The notes beneath the pieces were generated by a model. That model was not told the DNA's origin. It was given only the letters and a program-made list of their open reading frames with translations, and did no database searches. Source: Ascarosepion bandense (Eukaryota > Mollusca > Cephalopoda > Sepiida > Sepiidae). From it: a stretch of 64,000 nt of DNA. Made by a program: the position numbers and the translations under genes. Positions 1 through 10,987 of this stretch are shown here, one piece after another; position 1 is the stretch's first letter; the number at the start of each line of letters is the position of its first letter. The stretch lies in contig JBBBDQ010000347.1 of assembly GCA_037127315.1 (NCBI GenBank), positions 2,064,501 to 2,128,500 on the forward strand, written 5' to 3'.

Positions 1-544
1 TAGATGATGTGAATATCGGGTAATAATAACTCAGATGTCAAGCCATTGCGAAACGTTATTGACAACTTTGATTTTTTTCAATAAGTATCGTAATGTGAAC
101 CTCCGGGAGGTAGTGAGGGCTTGAATTATTTCTGCTCAGCTTCGATGGAACGTTCTGATCAGCTGAATGCTAGTTATGAACGTCGATGTAGGGCTCTTAG
201 GTTTTGCAAAGTTTCATTTGATAATTTACATAGATCATAAGGTCGTCTGAACTGGTGTGAAGTTACATAAGTCTAAGGTTCAGATGGCTGATTACTGGAA
301 ATTGAATGTATCGTTCTTTAATGAATAATCATTTTTTCTAAGAGCTCAATAGATTGTAGATAGCTGAAGTATGAAAAAAATAGCCAGGACATTGATCCAA
401 CATAACAAAAATTCTTTAATATAGGCATAATTGATAACGATAGAGATAGAGAGCGAGAAAGAGAGAGAGAGAGAAACATAGAGATCTACAAAATGTGAAT
501 GAGAGATAAAAAAAATAAACTGATATAGAGATATAAACATAGAG
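1..544. other. No gene recognised
   Basis: AT-rich sequence with a short GA-rich tract near 440-480. No open frame with recognisable homology and no repeat that I can match elsewhere in the window. Confidence 0.5.
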
Positions 545-549
545 ATAGA

Positions 550-1450
550 ATGCAAAATTATTGCCCCTAGCAAGGCATTTTACTACCACTGTTTTGCAGG
601 AGTTTACATAGGAGGAAAGTTATGGGAAAAATGACAGGTTATAGAGGGTGTTAGGAAGTGGATAAGAGAAAGATGAGAATACTTATGAGAGTAGAGTGGA
701 CAGAGAGAGAGGATGCAGTTTAGTAAGATAGGAGATGACTATTGAGTTTCAATTTAAATTATTGGAGATTATAGCTGTCGGGAAAACAAGTAAATGGAGG
801 GGAATTCCACAGGCGGGAAGTGCGAGAAAAGAAGCTGCTGGAGTAGAATTTGCGTTTACATTTTATTGGTTTCAGAGTAAAAGGGTGGGACCTAGTAGCT
901 AATCTTGTGGCTCGAGTAAATTTTTATATAGGGGGCACCAGTGAGCTAAGTTCATCGAAATAGAAGACGTGAAAGTAATTGTAGAAGAGACACAGGGAAG
1001 CGTCATTGCGCCGGTGAGAAACTGACTCTATCCGAGCTGTCAAGTCAAGATCTATCACATTACAGATTCTCCGTTGGATCTTGTCAATGACACCTGGGTG
1101 GATAGCAGGAGCCCCCGACCAGATATGGCAGCAGTATTCAATGCACGGGCGGATGGTAGATTTATATATGTGCAGGATTGTTTCAGGCGGAAAAACTTCC
1201 TGGCCCTACACAGAGAACCGACTTTCTTAGCAGCTGATTTAACTATGGATTCTATATATTAATTCCACTTGAGTTCTGTTGTGAGAGTTAAGCCGAGGAG
1301 GCGAAGTCTTTTGCTTTCAGGGAGACTAGTCTGATCTATAAAATTGGAGGTAGGAGCGATTGTCTGTGATGGTTAATAAATAGCAGCTTCGTTTTGGAAG
1401 CATTAAAATTCACGAGCCATTACTTACCTTAGTCCGCCACTGATCGGAGG
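550..1450 (-). mobile_element. LINE 3' fragment (CR1/Jockey-like)
   Basis: Minus-strand copy of the commonest LINE of this window. The conserved 3' terminus (gcaaggcattccactgccac type) lies near 570. Going up the plus strand come the 3' UTR, the C-terminal region, and at 1050-1320 the segment just after the reverse-transcriptase palm, as seen by alignment with the copies at 21.6 and 53.3 kb. Frames are broken throughout, so it is 5'-truncated and dead. The plus-strand frame at 1074-1262 is a shadow of it. Confidence 0.8.
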
Positions 1451-2110
1451 TCCTTTTCAATATAAATATAAATGCATAAATAGATAAATAAAAATTGCAG
1501 ACCATACTAATTTTAATATGAAACGCCTCATTATTTTTTTTAAATTAACTTTTCTTTTCGTTAATTATCATGGTTGGTTGTTGTTATGACAAACAGTTAC
1601 TAGCGTTTTTAATGATTGGATTAAAAAAAATGCTGTTGTTTGATGTTATCGTCTTCGTTTTCTTGTGCCGGAAAAAATAAAAAATATTTCATTAGAGCGC
1701 AGTTATACACTATTAAGATCAGACACGTAATTGTGTCTCTCCATTATAGAAAATTTTCTATCACGTAACTTTGTTAAGAGCGTGTTTATACTTCGGACAT
1801 AACGGTCAATGCATCTCTTCATTGCGTATATTTTTCTCAACAATAAACCCACTTTGATATCCATATCCGATGGGATATATTTTTAATTCTTCTGTTTAAT
1901 GTTAACTTTGTAGCCTGCCACAAGTGGAATTTTTTCGGTTTCTCTGGAGAATAGAGAATGTCGAGAAATGAGTGTGTTTCATTCAAACTTTGAAATCCGT
2001 TGCATAGGAGAACAAAGAATTTTGAAGAAACGACAGTGTGAAGCTATGTTAGGTCGGTGTGAAAAGGACTGATGTCAGGATCAGGGCCGATTATACTGCA
2101 TAACGTTTTT
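1451..2110. other. No gene recognised
   Basis: AT-rich, with no supportable gene and no repeat matched elsewhere in the window. Confidence 0.5.
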
Positions 2111-2111
2111 G

Positions 2112-2166
2112 TTTTTTAATCGTATCACCCCGAACAAGGCGGTAATGCCACTGAGTTGCAATGGTG
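2112..2166 (-). mobile_element. LINE extreme 3'-end fragment
   Basis: About 55 bp resembling the antisense LINE terminus: a T run, then a 'tcaccccgaacaaggc' block and 'gccactgagttgcaatgg'. The same order closes the copies at 15.87 and 52.87 kb. Too short to date. Confidence 0.5.
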
Positions 2167-2535
2167 GGGAGAAAGGAACTAGAGTCAAGTGGTTGATAGA
2201 TGACGTTCTTCGAATTAACTTAAATTTATAAATTCGTCTCTTCATATTTAAAAAAAAAAGGTAAATATATGGATTGGTTTGAAGTTTTTTTATTTTGAAA
2301 ATAGTTGCGGGTGTTCTTTCAAAACAGAGCTTATTCAGATATGATTGTTGTTTTTTCTAATGAGAAATATTTTGTTTATTATAAAAAGAGCTTGTAATTG
2401 AAAATTATTCAAACATGAAGGCTTTATAATGTAATTTTTTAAAAATATTTATTATTTGTAAAAAAATATGCTACTAATTGTGTATTCTAATGTTTTTAGT
2501 TTTCTAGTAAAAAATAAAATATTCTACAAATATTT

Positions 2536-3000
2536 TCATGGCTTCTGCTCCAAAAAGCTTAGCTCACTGATGCACACTTAACAAGAATTTACTCAAGCAA
2601 CCAGACTGGAATCAAGGTATCACTATCATACAGTTGAATCAACTAAATGAAGCTTCCACTTCTACTTATACAGCTTCTTTTCTCGCACTTTCAGCTCGTG
2701 GAGCTCCCTTCCGTATACTTGCTTTTCTGACGGCTACAATCTCCAAGAATTTAAAGGCAATGTCAATTTTCATCTCTTGTCCAATTGACTCCAATATTTT
2801 CTCGTATCTTCCCTATTACCTCGTGTATCTTGTTCTTTTCCTTTCTCACTATACACTTGTAACTGTCTTCACACCGGTGTTCCCATCCTTCTCTTGCCAT
2901 TGCTCCGATACTCAATGTAACTGGTTCGTCTTTCTCTTCCTCCAGCTTTAATTTTCATTCTCCTCTCATGTAGCCCCCTGCGTACCAGTGGCGCTTATGT
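2536..3000 (+). mobile_element. LINE 3' fragment (CR1/Jockey-like)
   Basis: Plus-strand LINE C-terminus and 3' UTR. It begins at the 'atggcttctgctcc' segment, passes through the conserved 'cttttctcgcactttc' block (the FSR-SRLWNSLP region) and ends at 'gtagccccctgcgtaccag'. The frame at 2634-2951 is a frameshifted reading of it. Heavily mutated. Confidence 0.8.
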
Positions 3001-3043
3001 AATTTATTCCTGCATTAACTTTCTTCTGATCTAAGAGAAAAGA

Positions 3044-3208
3044 AATCAGTCATTTCAGTGTCATACGTTATACACGCTTTCAAGACATGACTGACTGGGC
3101 AGAAGATTATCCCGCAGTAGGTTGCCATTGCTTTCCGCGGTAGACTGGTTGCCAGCCAAGCCTATAGAACCCAATCTGTCCTGTCATTTGACTTATAGCT
3201 AGAGGGGG
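3044..3208 (-). mobile_element. SINE family A, 5'-truncated antisense copy
   Basis: 3' half of the tRNA-derived SINE whose best copy is at 49.1 kb, in reverse orientation. It carries the 'cagaagattatcccgcag' block and 'ggttgccattgctttc'. The tRNA-like head is missing. Confidence 0.8.
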
Positions 3209-3240
3209 GAAAGATGTATTATATTGTTAAGTAGTTATTA

Positions 3241-3289
3241 GTGGGGTATCAGTTTATTACTTCATAACAATATAAAACTGATCCCCCAC
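3241..3289. repeat. Imperfect 15-bp inverted repeat
   Basis: Arms 3241-3255 and 3275-3289 (gtggggtatcagttt against aaactgatcccccac) pair at 14 of 15 positions around a 19-nt loop. It lies between two SINE copies. Confidence 0.6.
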
Positions 3290-3332
3290 TTTATGCCCAG
3301 TAGAAACCTCAATCCTGATTTCCACTATTATA

Positions 3333-3577
3333 TTCAGTCAGTCAGTTAAGTGCCATACGTGAAACACGTTTGGGCGATCATGTCTCGAAAGAGACATGAC
3401 TGACTGGGCAGAAGATTATCCCGCAGTATGTTGCCATTGCTTTCCGCGGTAGACTGGTTGCCAGCCAAGCCTATAGAACCCAATCTGTCCTGTTATTTAT
3501 CACATGACTGGAGGGAAGAGACGGATTAGTACCTGATTTCTGGTTCCTAGCCGATATCCTTCTGCACCACAACGCAC
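3333..3577 (-). mobile_element. SINE family A, antisense copy
   Basis: Nearly full-length reverse copy. It opens with the terminal 'cagtcagttaagtgccat', includes the hairpin 'catgtctcgaaagagacatg', and ends with the antisense A-box region 'ctgcaccacaacgcac'. The B-box region is largely lost. No convincing target-site duplication. Confidence 0.85.
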
Positions 3578-3984
3578 AGAAAGAAATTAGTAAATGTAAA
3601 ATCCAATTTTCTTTGACCAAAATAACTGATCCTGCCAGTCTATCATTGCGTAACAATGCCCTTCGGTTGTTTGCAAGTAATTCATCCACTTTAAATCAAA
3701 AGCAAAAAAAGCAATAATTTTATTCAGATTAAATATCAATTTACACATATATTTCATTGTTTCTGGCGTTTATTTATTTCAGAGTAGAAGGAGAAATGAA
3801 AACTCCCCCTGGGGAATGTAATCCTTTTGGCATGCTGGGTGGAGCATTGTAAGCAGGTAGGAATTTTAGAATGACAAAAGGTTATGTCAGAATGCATCTT
3901 TTACAAGTTGAATCATCGTTTTCTTAGTTAGACGCCAAAATGATGATGTCTGCAGATTAAATATGCCGGCCTAAACATTTTACG

Positions 3985-4650
3985 CGATATGTCTTCAAGT
4001 AAAAGGCATTTACGAGGTCAGCAGTTTGAGAAGAATAAAAAATCGAGGCAGGCAGAGATGGAAACTTTAAAGATAAAATGGTCGATAAAAAAGAAAATGA
4101 AGAAAGAAAAATGGGAGAACCGACATAAAAACTACAAAGAAAAAATGAAAAAAAGAAAAAGGAGAAATGAAAAGAAAGAAAATATAAGGGGGATGATAAA
4201 TAAATAAATAAAAAATTAAAAATCAAAAAGACGAAGAAAATGATAAAAAAGGATAGAACAGAAATCAAAAAGGAAGAGAAATGAAAGACGGCGAAGAAAA
4301 TAGAAAGAGAGTCACAAAAGGAAAACGAATGGAAAATGAAAAAAGAAAAAGAAATTGATGTAAACGAAGAAAAAAAGAGAAAATTAAAAAAAACAGAAGA
4401 TAAAAGAGAAAAAGAAAAAATAACGATCAAAATAATAAAGAAAAAGGTGTCTGAATAAAGAAATGAAAGGGAGAAAATGAAAAATTAAGAAATGAAAAAG
4501 GTAAAATTAAATAAAATGAAAGAGATTAATTTAAGAAGAAAAACATAAAAGAAAATGAAATAAAGAAAATGGAATAAGGAAGAGAAATAAAAGAAGAAAA
4601 TGAAAAATAAATGAAGAATGTGAATTGAAAGAATAAAATGACAGCTATTT
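3985..4650. repeat. Purine-rich low-complexity tract
   Basis: About 650 bp of almost pure A/G on the plus strand with irregular GAAA and GAAAATGAAA steps and no fixed period. Its complementary strand gives the spurious Phe/Ser-rich frame at 3957-4430. Not a gene. Confidence 0.8.
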
Positions 4651-4855
4651 TTGTTTTCCAATCAAAAAACTTAAAGATGCTGGAAAAACTTTAAAAAATT
4701 AATTAAATATTTCTTGTCTGCCGTATTTAAGAAAATCCGTGTTTGGACAGCGTCCTTTCTTTCAAAGATGGTTCGTTGAATATGACAGAGTAGAACAATT
4801 TGACGAATTTATTATTAAGTTTTCCAGTATTCTCATTACATTTCATTGGTTGGGG

Positions 4856-4960
4856 TCAGTCAGTCAGTTAAGGGCCATACGTGATACACGCTTCTGCGAT
4901 CATGACTCTTTTGAGAAATGACTACGCAGAATATTTTCCTGCTGTAGTTGTCATTTAATA
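4856..4960 (-). mobile_element. SINE family A 3' fragment, antisense
   Basis: Matches the SINE terminus ('cagtcagttaagggccat') and its hairpin region, then diverges. Confidence 0.7.
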
Positions 4961-6530
4961 TTGTAATTCTGTGGTGTATATTGTATGATAGTAGGCAAAG
5001 AAACTGGAACAGATTTTCATTTTCCGTTTAATAACCACAAAAAAGCATCAGAGACAAGAACAATAACCTGCGGCTACACACTTCAACCAACCGTTTCATA
5101 GCATCGACGACATCAAATGCGTACTTTTAGCGTCTATATTTATCAGTCTATATTAATCAGCCTATCAGAGTTGAAATTCAATTTAAGATAAATTCCTACG
5201 TTGAGTTATTAAACATAGATTTAGGTTTACTCAGATCGTACAAATTTGACAGGGAGACTTCTAACTAGCAACAACATTCCTCAAAACAGTGAGACCCACT
5301 TATTTGGTTATTCCTTGTATCGTTGAAAAAGAAAAAGGCGAACTGGAAAATGTATAAATTAAAATCGTCTGTGATTCATTTCAGTCAGAAGGATAATATA
5401 TAATAATATAAATTTTATATACTATGTTAGTATCATATTTTTGACATTTTATTGTTCCAATTTTATTAATCAGCCTATTAAGTGGAGATTGAAGTCATCA
5501 CCCAACGGTGCAATCAGTTTTGTTCTTAGAAGCAAAGGTCAGATAAAATGTGTTGTGTTTTGCTACACTGTCTATATATCGCAGCAGTTCACCTTTTTTG
5601 TCCTGTTCTGGCTACTATAAAGGTAGCAGGAGAAGTCAGGTATTTGCAAGAACGGTACAGGTAACGGACATTTTCCCTCGCATCTTTAGCGATAGATCAA
5701 ACGTATACATTTATTTATGTCTGAACTGAGTGTAAGTCCCAATAGGCGTTCATTACACGGAGCCACTCTGGGAGAACATCATTTTATCCCGATTGGTGAA
5801 AGTTCCGAAACCGATCAATGATGGTGGAAGACCACATTTTATAAAATGGTTATGCTTGTCTTTTTACTTTTAAGAAAACATATGCCAGGAATGCCATAGA
5901 ATTGGTATGAATACTAGAATTTTCTGAAGGTGAAAATCCAGTTAATTGCTTTTATATTTTTACTTATACAAAAATAAAATCAATGTTTTTCTTTTCTTTC
6001 CTCGGTGAGAATATATATGTAAGCCATAAATATATTTAATGGGATTAATTAAATTTATTCATTCAAAGTCAACCACAAAAGATTGAAAATATTTTCAGTG
6101 ACAAACAAAACTTTAAATTGCGTTTGAAAAAAAAGCATTAAAAGACTTTTGTGGAGTAGTTTTTGCACTTAAGGTTATAATCGTGCCATGTCGGTTCCTA
6201 ATCGACTTAACGCGCCTAAAATGTTAGGAACTTTGTAATCTTCCACTGAAAGCTGACTCTTTAGTTTTCGGCTAACTACCGACTAATATCAACTGCCTAG
6301 TAGTTCTACTGAACTCCAATAGAAATCTAAAGAACTCCTACGAACTTCCCAAGAACTCCTAAGAACTTCTTACATTAACTTCCTCTAAACTCTTATTAAT
6401 ATAGAAGGGCGAGTCCATTATCTGAGGAATAGGTGCATTTTCCCATAACAAATACACAAAATATGCAAATTTTATTATTAACGCAGTTTATATTTAGACT
6501 ACTCACCTCATCTTTGTTGAAGTATATCAC
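4961..6530. other. No gene recognised
   Basis: AT-rich. A short degenerate direct repeat of about 10 bp (agaactcct / gaacttccc type) occupies 6318-6372. Nothing else supportable. Confidence 0.45.
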
Positions 6531-6907
6531 TGATTCGTCCGTTGTATTCTCCGGCTTTCTTCAGGTGTATATCAATCTGTATAACTTACAAGGACAATGG
6601 TGCAGTGAATTAAATTATTCGTTAAGGTATTTTGTAAATTAATGACTATAAATTCAATCTCTTGGTCTGCTGCAGGGTACTTGCACTTATTGAGAATAAT
6701 TTGAAGAAGAAAATGGCAATTTTATATTAAATGACTACTGATTAGTACTAAATAAAAAAAAACTAAATACGAGGTGAAATATCTTTATATATGGAACGAG
6801 AACAGTCTGCCCATTTAGATTTAAAAAAAGGTTCAGATCAGATTTACCAGTAGGTTAGCCACATCGATATACACCTGAAGAAGGCTGTAAAGTGCAAAGC
6901 CCGAAAC
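6531..6907. repeat. Inverted pair of repeat cores, hammerhead-like
   Basis: An antisense core at 6531-6574 and a sense core at 6875-6907 share 'atatacacctgaagaa'. The sense core reads CTGAAGA, GGCT, an 11-nt loop, AGCC, C, then GAAAC. This is the order of a hammerhead ribozyme core (CUGANGA, stem II, GAAA). A diverged relative is at 16.3 kb. Stems I and III are not convincing here, so the ribozyme reading is an inference. Confidence 0.35.
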
Positions 6908-7596
6908 CTTGTGATAACAACCATCAAGATGAAGAAATTAATCTGAATTTGAATATGATACATACTCATCCTAAAAATTCAACGTTTACTTGATACTTCC
7001 ACAAGTTGAAGGAAGACAATTATAACGGAACCAAAATTATTAGAGCGTAGGTGACATTTCATCACCGCCTACTCAACACCGGCCAACTCATCTCCGTGAC
7101 AACTCACTGCCAGCTTTCTGATCGCTAAAAGAACTCAAACTGGCGACGAATTCATAGGTTTGTTGGTGTTTAATTTTCAATATTTTCATCACACCGATAA
7201 TGGAAAGTATTAGTCAAAGTGAAAAAGAAATGTTTGCGCACGAAAACCACTTATTTGTATTCGATAAGCCAAGTCAAAGAGAAGGTAATATGATCTTCTG
7301 ACGTTGTGAACAAACCTTTGGCGCATTGCAAGGATTTTTGGAGCAGTTATCAAGAGAGTAAACTTGCATTCCCAAAATTCGCCAGTGGCTAAATTTCTGT
7401 GGCTAAAGTTCACACAATCCAACTTATCTCGTTCTATTCCAACCAAAACTATTTAGGCTGTCTTAGATTTGTTAGTGCAAAAATTACTGATTTCTTCATT
7501 TCGACTAGACAATGTGTTCACGCAGTGATCAACTTTACGCTGCCAAGGTACAAAAGGGACATTAAATAAATTTAGATCAGAGTTAGTTTCTTCAAA
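6908..7596. other. No gene recognised
   Basis: No recognisable coding sequence. The minus-strand frame at 7210-7446 has no motif that I can identify. Confidence 0.45.
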
Positions 7597-7890
7597 TTAT
7601 TTTCCATGTCTGAAAAGGCGATCAATATTCCACAAAAAAGAATAGATAACAAATGATAAAGTTGCTAAATAATAATAGAAAGAGCCAAACACCGCATCCG
7701 GAACTACAATTATATCCACCCAATAACTCTTAGAATAATTTGAAAAATAACTGTTACCGCTCACCAAAATAACCGTTAGAGCAACACAATAGACTACCCA
7801 CAATGCATCACTGACCTGTCTTCCCATTGCAGCCTCAGTAGAGTCCAAAATTATCTCTACATTCTTGAATTTTTTTCTTACAAGCTTTTT
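7597..7890 (-). CDS. Possible exon of a multi-pass membrane protein
   Basis: Open minus-strand frame of about 97 codons running from an in-frame TGA at 7891-7893 to a TAA. I do not recognise the protein. It has a basic start (KKLVRKKF), a mixed segment (VEIILDSTEAAMGRQVSD), a hydrophobic stretch (VVYCVALTVILVSG), a short polar loop, a second long hydrophobic stretch (DAVFGSFYYYLATLSFVIYS) and a basic tail (DRLFRHGK). Two membrane passes fit. It matches no transposon here and has balanced codon use, unlike the low-complexity frames. It could be the last exon of a membrane-protein gene on the minus strand or a chance frame. I see no clear splice acceptor or AATAAA signal. Confidence 0.35.
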   Translation of the reverse strand, partial: KKLVRKKFKNVEIILDSTEAAMGRQVSDALWVVYCVALTVILVSGNSYFSNYSKSYWVDIIVVPDAVFGSFYYYLATLSFVIYSFLWNIDRLFRHGK

Positions 7891-8018
7891 TCATAGACGA
7901 AAAATCTCGAGCCCCTTGCTGTTCTATCGCTATTTTGTGTCTAAGCTCTCACGTCTAGAACTGGCCATGTCACAAAACATTGTAGTGAACCATACTTATT
8001 CTTTTCGTATTCCTGCGA

Positions 8019-8256
8019 ATGCGCGTTGTGGTGCAGTGTTTGTCGGCTCGGAACGAGAATTCGGAGAACCGAATGCGAATTCCTGTTGAATTCCTTGCAT
8101 TTACTTACGCCAAAATATGTTTGGGAAAGGTATGAACCCGTCGCACCTACTTCGCAGCTATGGGTTGAATAATAGGACTAGTTTCTGTAGTCTTAGTTGG
8201 CAACCCGTCTTCCACAGAAAGTAATGGCAACCTCTCGGTCTGTAATCATCTACCTC
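8019..8256 (+). mobile_element. SINE family A, diverged sense copy
   Basis: Begins with 'gcgcgttgtggtgcagtg' (A-box region) followed by a damaged B-box region ('ccgaatgcgaattcctg'), then the conserved 'ggcaacccgtctt' block. The 3' hairpin is missing. One of the older copies. Confidence 0.8.
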
Positions 8257-8600
8257 GTATTGGTTTCGGGCTTTCTGCACGTTAACATCATTTATAATAA
8301 AAAGCAGTAGTCTTTAGAACAAAAGAAAATTTATATATTAAATGATGAGTTTGATGAGGTCAAATTAGTAGCTGATTCCAAAAGTTATTTCCAGTTTTCC
8401 GTTATAGCTTTGTGCAATGTTATTGAAACAACTGCTTTATTTTATTTTCTTTCAACATACGGATAGTTTTAGAAGAACTGGTGTTACTTCTATTGTTCTC
8501 TCAGATTACGTCAATTTCTGTGGTGTTCACTAATATGAATCTATTTTCGGGGTGCATGATTAAACTTGTTTCGCCTTGAAAAATATGGCTTCATCTTGGA

Positions 8601-8940
8601 TTGCATCAGGTTTTATCACACCCAGACAGTATTGGCTGGCATGTTGACCTCCGACCATTGTCTGCAATGGACGTTACTCCAAGAAAGGGTACAAAAATTC
8701 TAACGCTGTACAAACAGACCGGCATGCATTACAGGGAACTTGCAGATATTGGTTGTGTCACCCTTTTAACTGTCAGGCTAAGAAACAAGTGGGTCTTAGC
8801 AGTCCAAAACGTAAAGAAAAATACTGTCAGAAAAGAAAAACAACGCCAAGAGGCGACGTGTACATGATCAGGGAAAGTGAGGAAGGCTCTATGAAGACAT
8901 TATTCGTTCTGTTTCTTTTAATTTGCACAAGGATGTAGAT
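8601..8940 (+). mobile_element. Tc1-like transposase N-terminal relic
   Basis: Frame 8601-8867 contains the start of a Tc1/mariner-superfamily DNA-binding domain: MDVTPRKGTKILTLYKQTGM, then RELADIGC. It then shifts to the frame ending at 8938 with SPKRKEKYCQKRKTTPRGDV and YMIRES. Tc1 transposases have this paired helix-turn-helix plus a basic GRKRKTTPRDD-type linker. The catalytic domain is absent. At least one frameshift. Dead fragment. Confidence 0.7.
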
Positions 8941-9044
8941 CGTTTTTTTATGTATGTAGAGTCATATACATGTTTTATATTTCAAATACGATGTGACCGT
9001 TTTATGGTTGATATTTATTGTGGTTTTCTTAGTGGTCAAAAATA

Positions 9045-9280
9045 AAGACACAATGAAAGAATAAAGATAAACAAAAGTATTAATAAAGAACAGTAGTAAA
9101 AAACATATACGAAATGAGAAGGTCACCAGCGTGGCTGTTTGGTCCGAATGTCAAAGCTATCTGCTGAAATAGACTTTAGTCACAAAGCAGAAACTGCTAT
9201 TTTTTATAGTTTGAAGAGTTCATGTGAACATGGGTAAATTACTATATCAGGTTTCTTCTAATTATTAACTATCAAGGAGT
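9045..9280 (-). repeat. Gypsy LTR-like segment, distal copy
   Basis: Shares blocks with the other end of the element: 'gagaaggtcaccagcgtg' against 'gagaaggacaccagcgtg' at 14371, 'tgtcaaagctat', 'aatagactt', 'cagaaactgct' and 'gaagagttcatgtg'. LTR boundaries are not resolved. Confidence 0.6.
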
Positions 9281-9281
9281 C

Positions 9282-9476
9282 TTAATTCTTTTTTTCTCTT
9301 TGGATTAACAACGATAAAGTCCGTCATTTTTCTGTTTCTTTTTAATTGGCGGGAGTTCAAGGGCGGCTTGTTGAATTGGCATTTCGAAAGTATCGTAAAT
9401 GACATATATGACGTCTTTTTCTTCAGATGAACCGCTGTCAGCATCGTCCGACAGGCGTTTCCTGGATTGGATTAAA
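9282..9476 (-). pseudogene. Gypsy integrase C-terminal tail, copy 1
   Basis: Reads as an acidic-basic tail (RKRLSDDADSGSSEE, then KDVMHVIYDTFE) downstream of the integrase core. A close duplicate lies at 11866-12100. The two are alignable over about 190 bp with a small number of differences. Confidence 0.65.
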
Positions 9477-9479
9477 TAT

Positions 9480-10240
9480 ATTTTGTTTCAGAGCTTTTTT
9501 GCGGGTATGCCCTTACCTTTTTTCAGAGCTCTTTTTAGCCTTTTAACGAAGCGCTCGGCTTTTCCGTTGAACCTTGGGTGATATAGACCAATCGAAATAT
9601 GACTCATCTGGAAGCTCTCACAAAAATCCTTAAAATTGTTGGACGTAAATTTTGTCCCAGTTTCTAACACTAAACAATTGACTACTCCAAATCTGGTGTG
9701 TAGGAAATTGATAGTGAGATTTCTACAACTAAAACTTCGGGTCATTTAGAAAATCTCCCTACTACTATAAGATATTTGAATCCGACTAATGGGCCTGCAA
9801 AACCTACATGAATCCGAGACCATATTCGTCGGTCCGTTTTAAGCTAAGGACTATATGTGATTGAAGTTGCCTTAGCTGCCAAATCACATTTTACTATATT
9901 TTTGATATCCTTATCCTTGTTCGGCCAGTATACATAAATATACATAAGGCTTTTCATATTTGCAATGCCTCGGTAGCCGGCATGGAAATCCTTCAGAATT
10001 CTTCTTTTTAGTGTTGTAGAAATAACTACTCTCTCATTATATAGCAGTACTTCTTCGAATAGACAAAATATCTGAAGTCTGTTTCTTCTTTTCACAGATT
10101 TTGATTTGCACGATAAACTTGTGGTTTACAGTTTTTCGCTTGATTTGGTCGAGAGTTACAGGGAGTTCCCTTACTGTGTTCTATAATGTGGTTTTAAATT
10201 CTCCTTCTGTTTAAAGATAAGCAATCACAGTATCTTCAAA
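9480..10240 (-). pseudogene. Gypsy integrase, decayed
   Basis: Frame 9844-10095 holds the N-terminal zinc-binding region (RRILKDFHAGYRGIANMKSL and YVYWPNKDKDI). The second His and the CXXC pair are damaged. Frame 9488-9745 holds the end of the catalytic core, with TGTKFTSNNFKDFCESF and YHPRFNGKAERFV. The aspartate of the usual DNGTQF motif has changed (ETGTKF). A linker with ELPVTLDQIKRK precedes it at about 10.1-10.2 kb. Integrase would insert the cDNA; this copy cannot. Confidence 0.8.
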
Positions 10241-10329
10241 GGTTCTCTGTGCTTCGGCATTAATCTGGACAGTCCGTCGGCATGATAGAGGTTTTTGGAC
10301 AGTAGGATCTACATTTTTATGTTAAAACT

Positions 10330-10760
10330 AAAAAGAGTTTCCCCCATTTCGGCAGTCTATTTGCTGTATGCACAGGCAAAACATTTTAAAACCGAAGATG
10401 GTCAGTAATGGTTTATGGTTCTTCTGCAATGTCTATCATGAATGTACTAGTGAAAATTCGTTACTGAGAAAATAATCCCTAACGGCGCCTTCTCAAATTC
10501 CGAGTAATTCTTTTCTGCAAAAAGAACTGTTCACGACGCATGAGCTTTTGGTTTGTGAGTACCATCTAGCATCTTGTGTATAATACATGCTCCAATGCTA
10601 TACGAAATTGCGTCGCTGGCACCTATAATGTCCAAGTCTGGGTTATAATGGGTGAGAAACAAGTCCGATGTCAAGACTTTATTTTGATGAATGCTTTTGG
10701 GCATTTAGGTGTCAACTACCAGTGCTTGTCTTTTTGCAAAAGTTCGTTTAACGGAGCACG
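10330..10760 (-). pseudogene. Gypsy RNase H domain, decayed
   Basis: The minus strand reads KVLTSDLFLTHYNPDLDI, then IGASDAISYSIGACI, then AEKNYSEFEK. This is the order of Ty3/gypsy RNase H (HYDP, ADAS-YGIG, AEKNYSQIEKE). An in-frame stop follows the HAS segment. Confidence 0.75.
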
Positions 10761-10809
10761 TATGTTATGCATTCGGTATAAACACCTGGTAGTAGTTTGC
10801 CAATCCTAA

Positions 10810-10987
10810 GGAACTTTATAAGGTAGAGACATTTTCGGGAGCTGTCATGTACTTGATTGCTGTAGACTGTTCTGGATCTGGTCTTATGCCATTTTTATTG
10901 ATAATGTGTCTCAAGTATTTTATTCTCTCCATTAAAAAGCCGTATTTGGATTCTTTCACTTTGAACCCGTAGTCATGACGACCTCCT
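10810..10987 (-). pseudogene. Gypsy reverse transcriptase, C-terminal part
   Basis: Frame 10816-11001 reads DYGFKVKESKYGFLMERIKY, then LRHIINKNGIRPDPE and APENVSTL. This is the typical region after the catalytic loop. It is cut at its N-side by the LINE insertion. Confidence 0.8.

Noticed and set aside
3957..4430. 157-codon Phe/Ser-rich minus frame
   Set aside because: Complement of a purine-rich tract. No complex composition.
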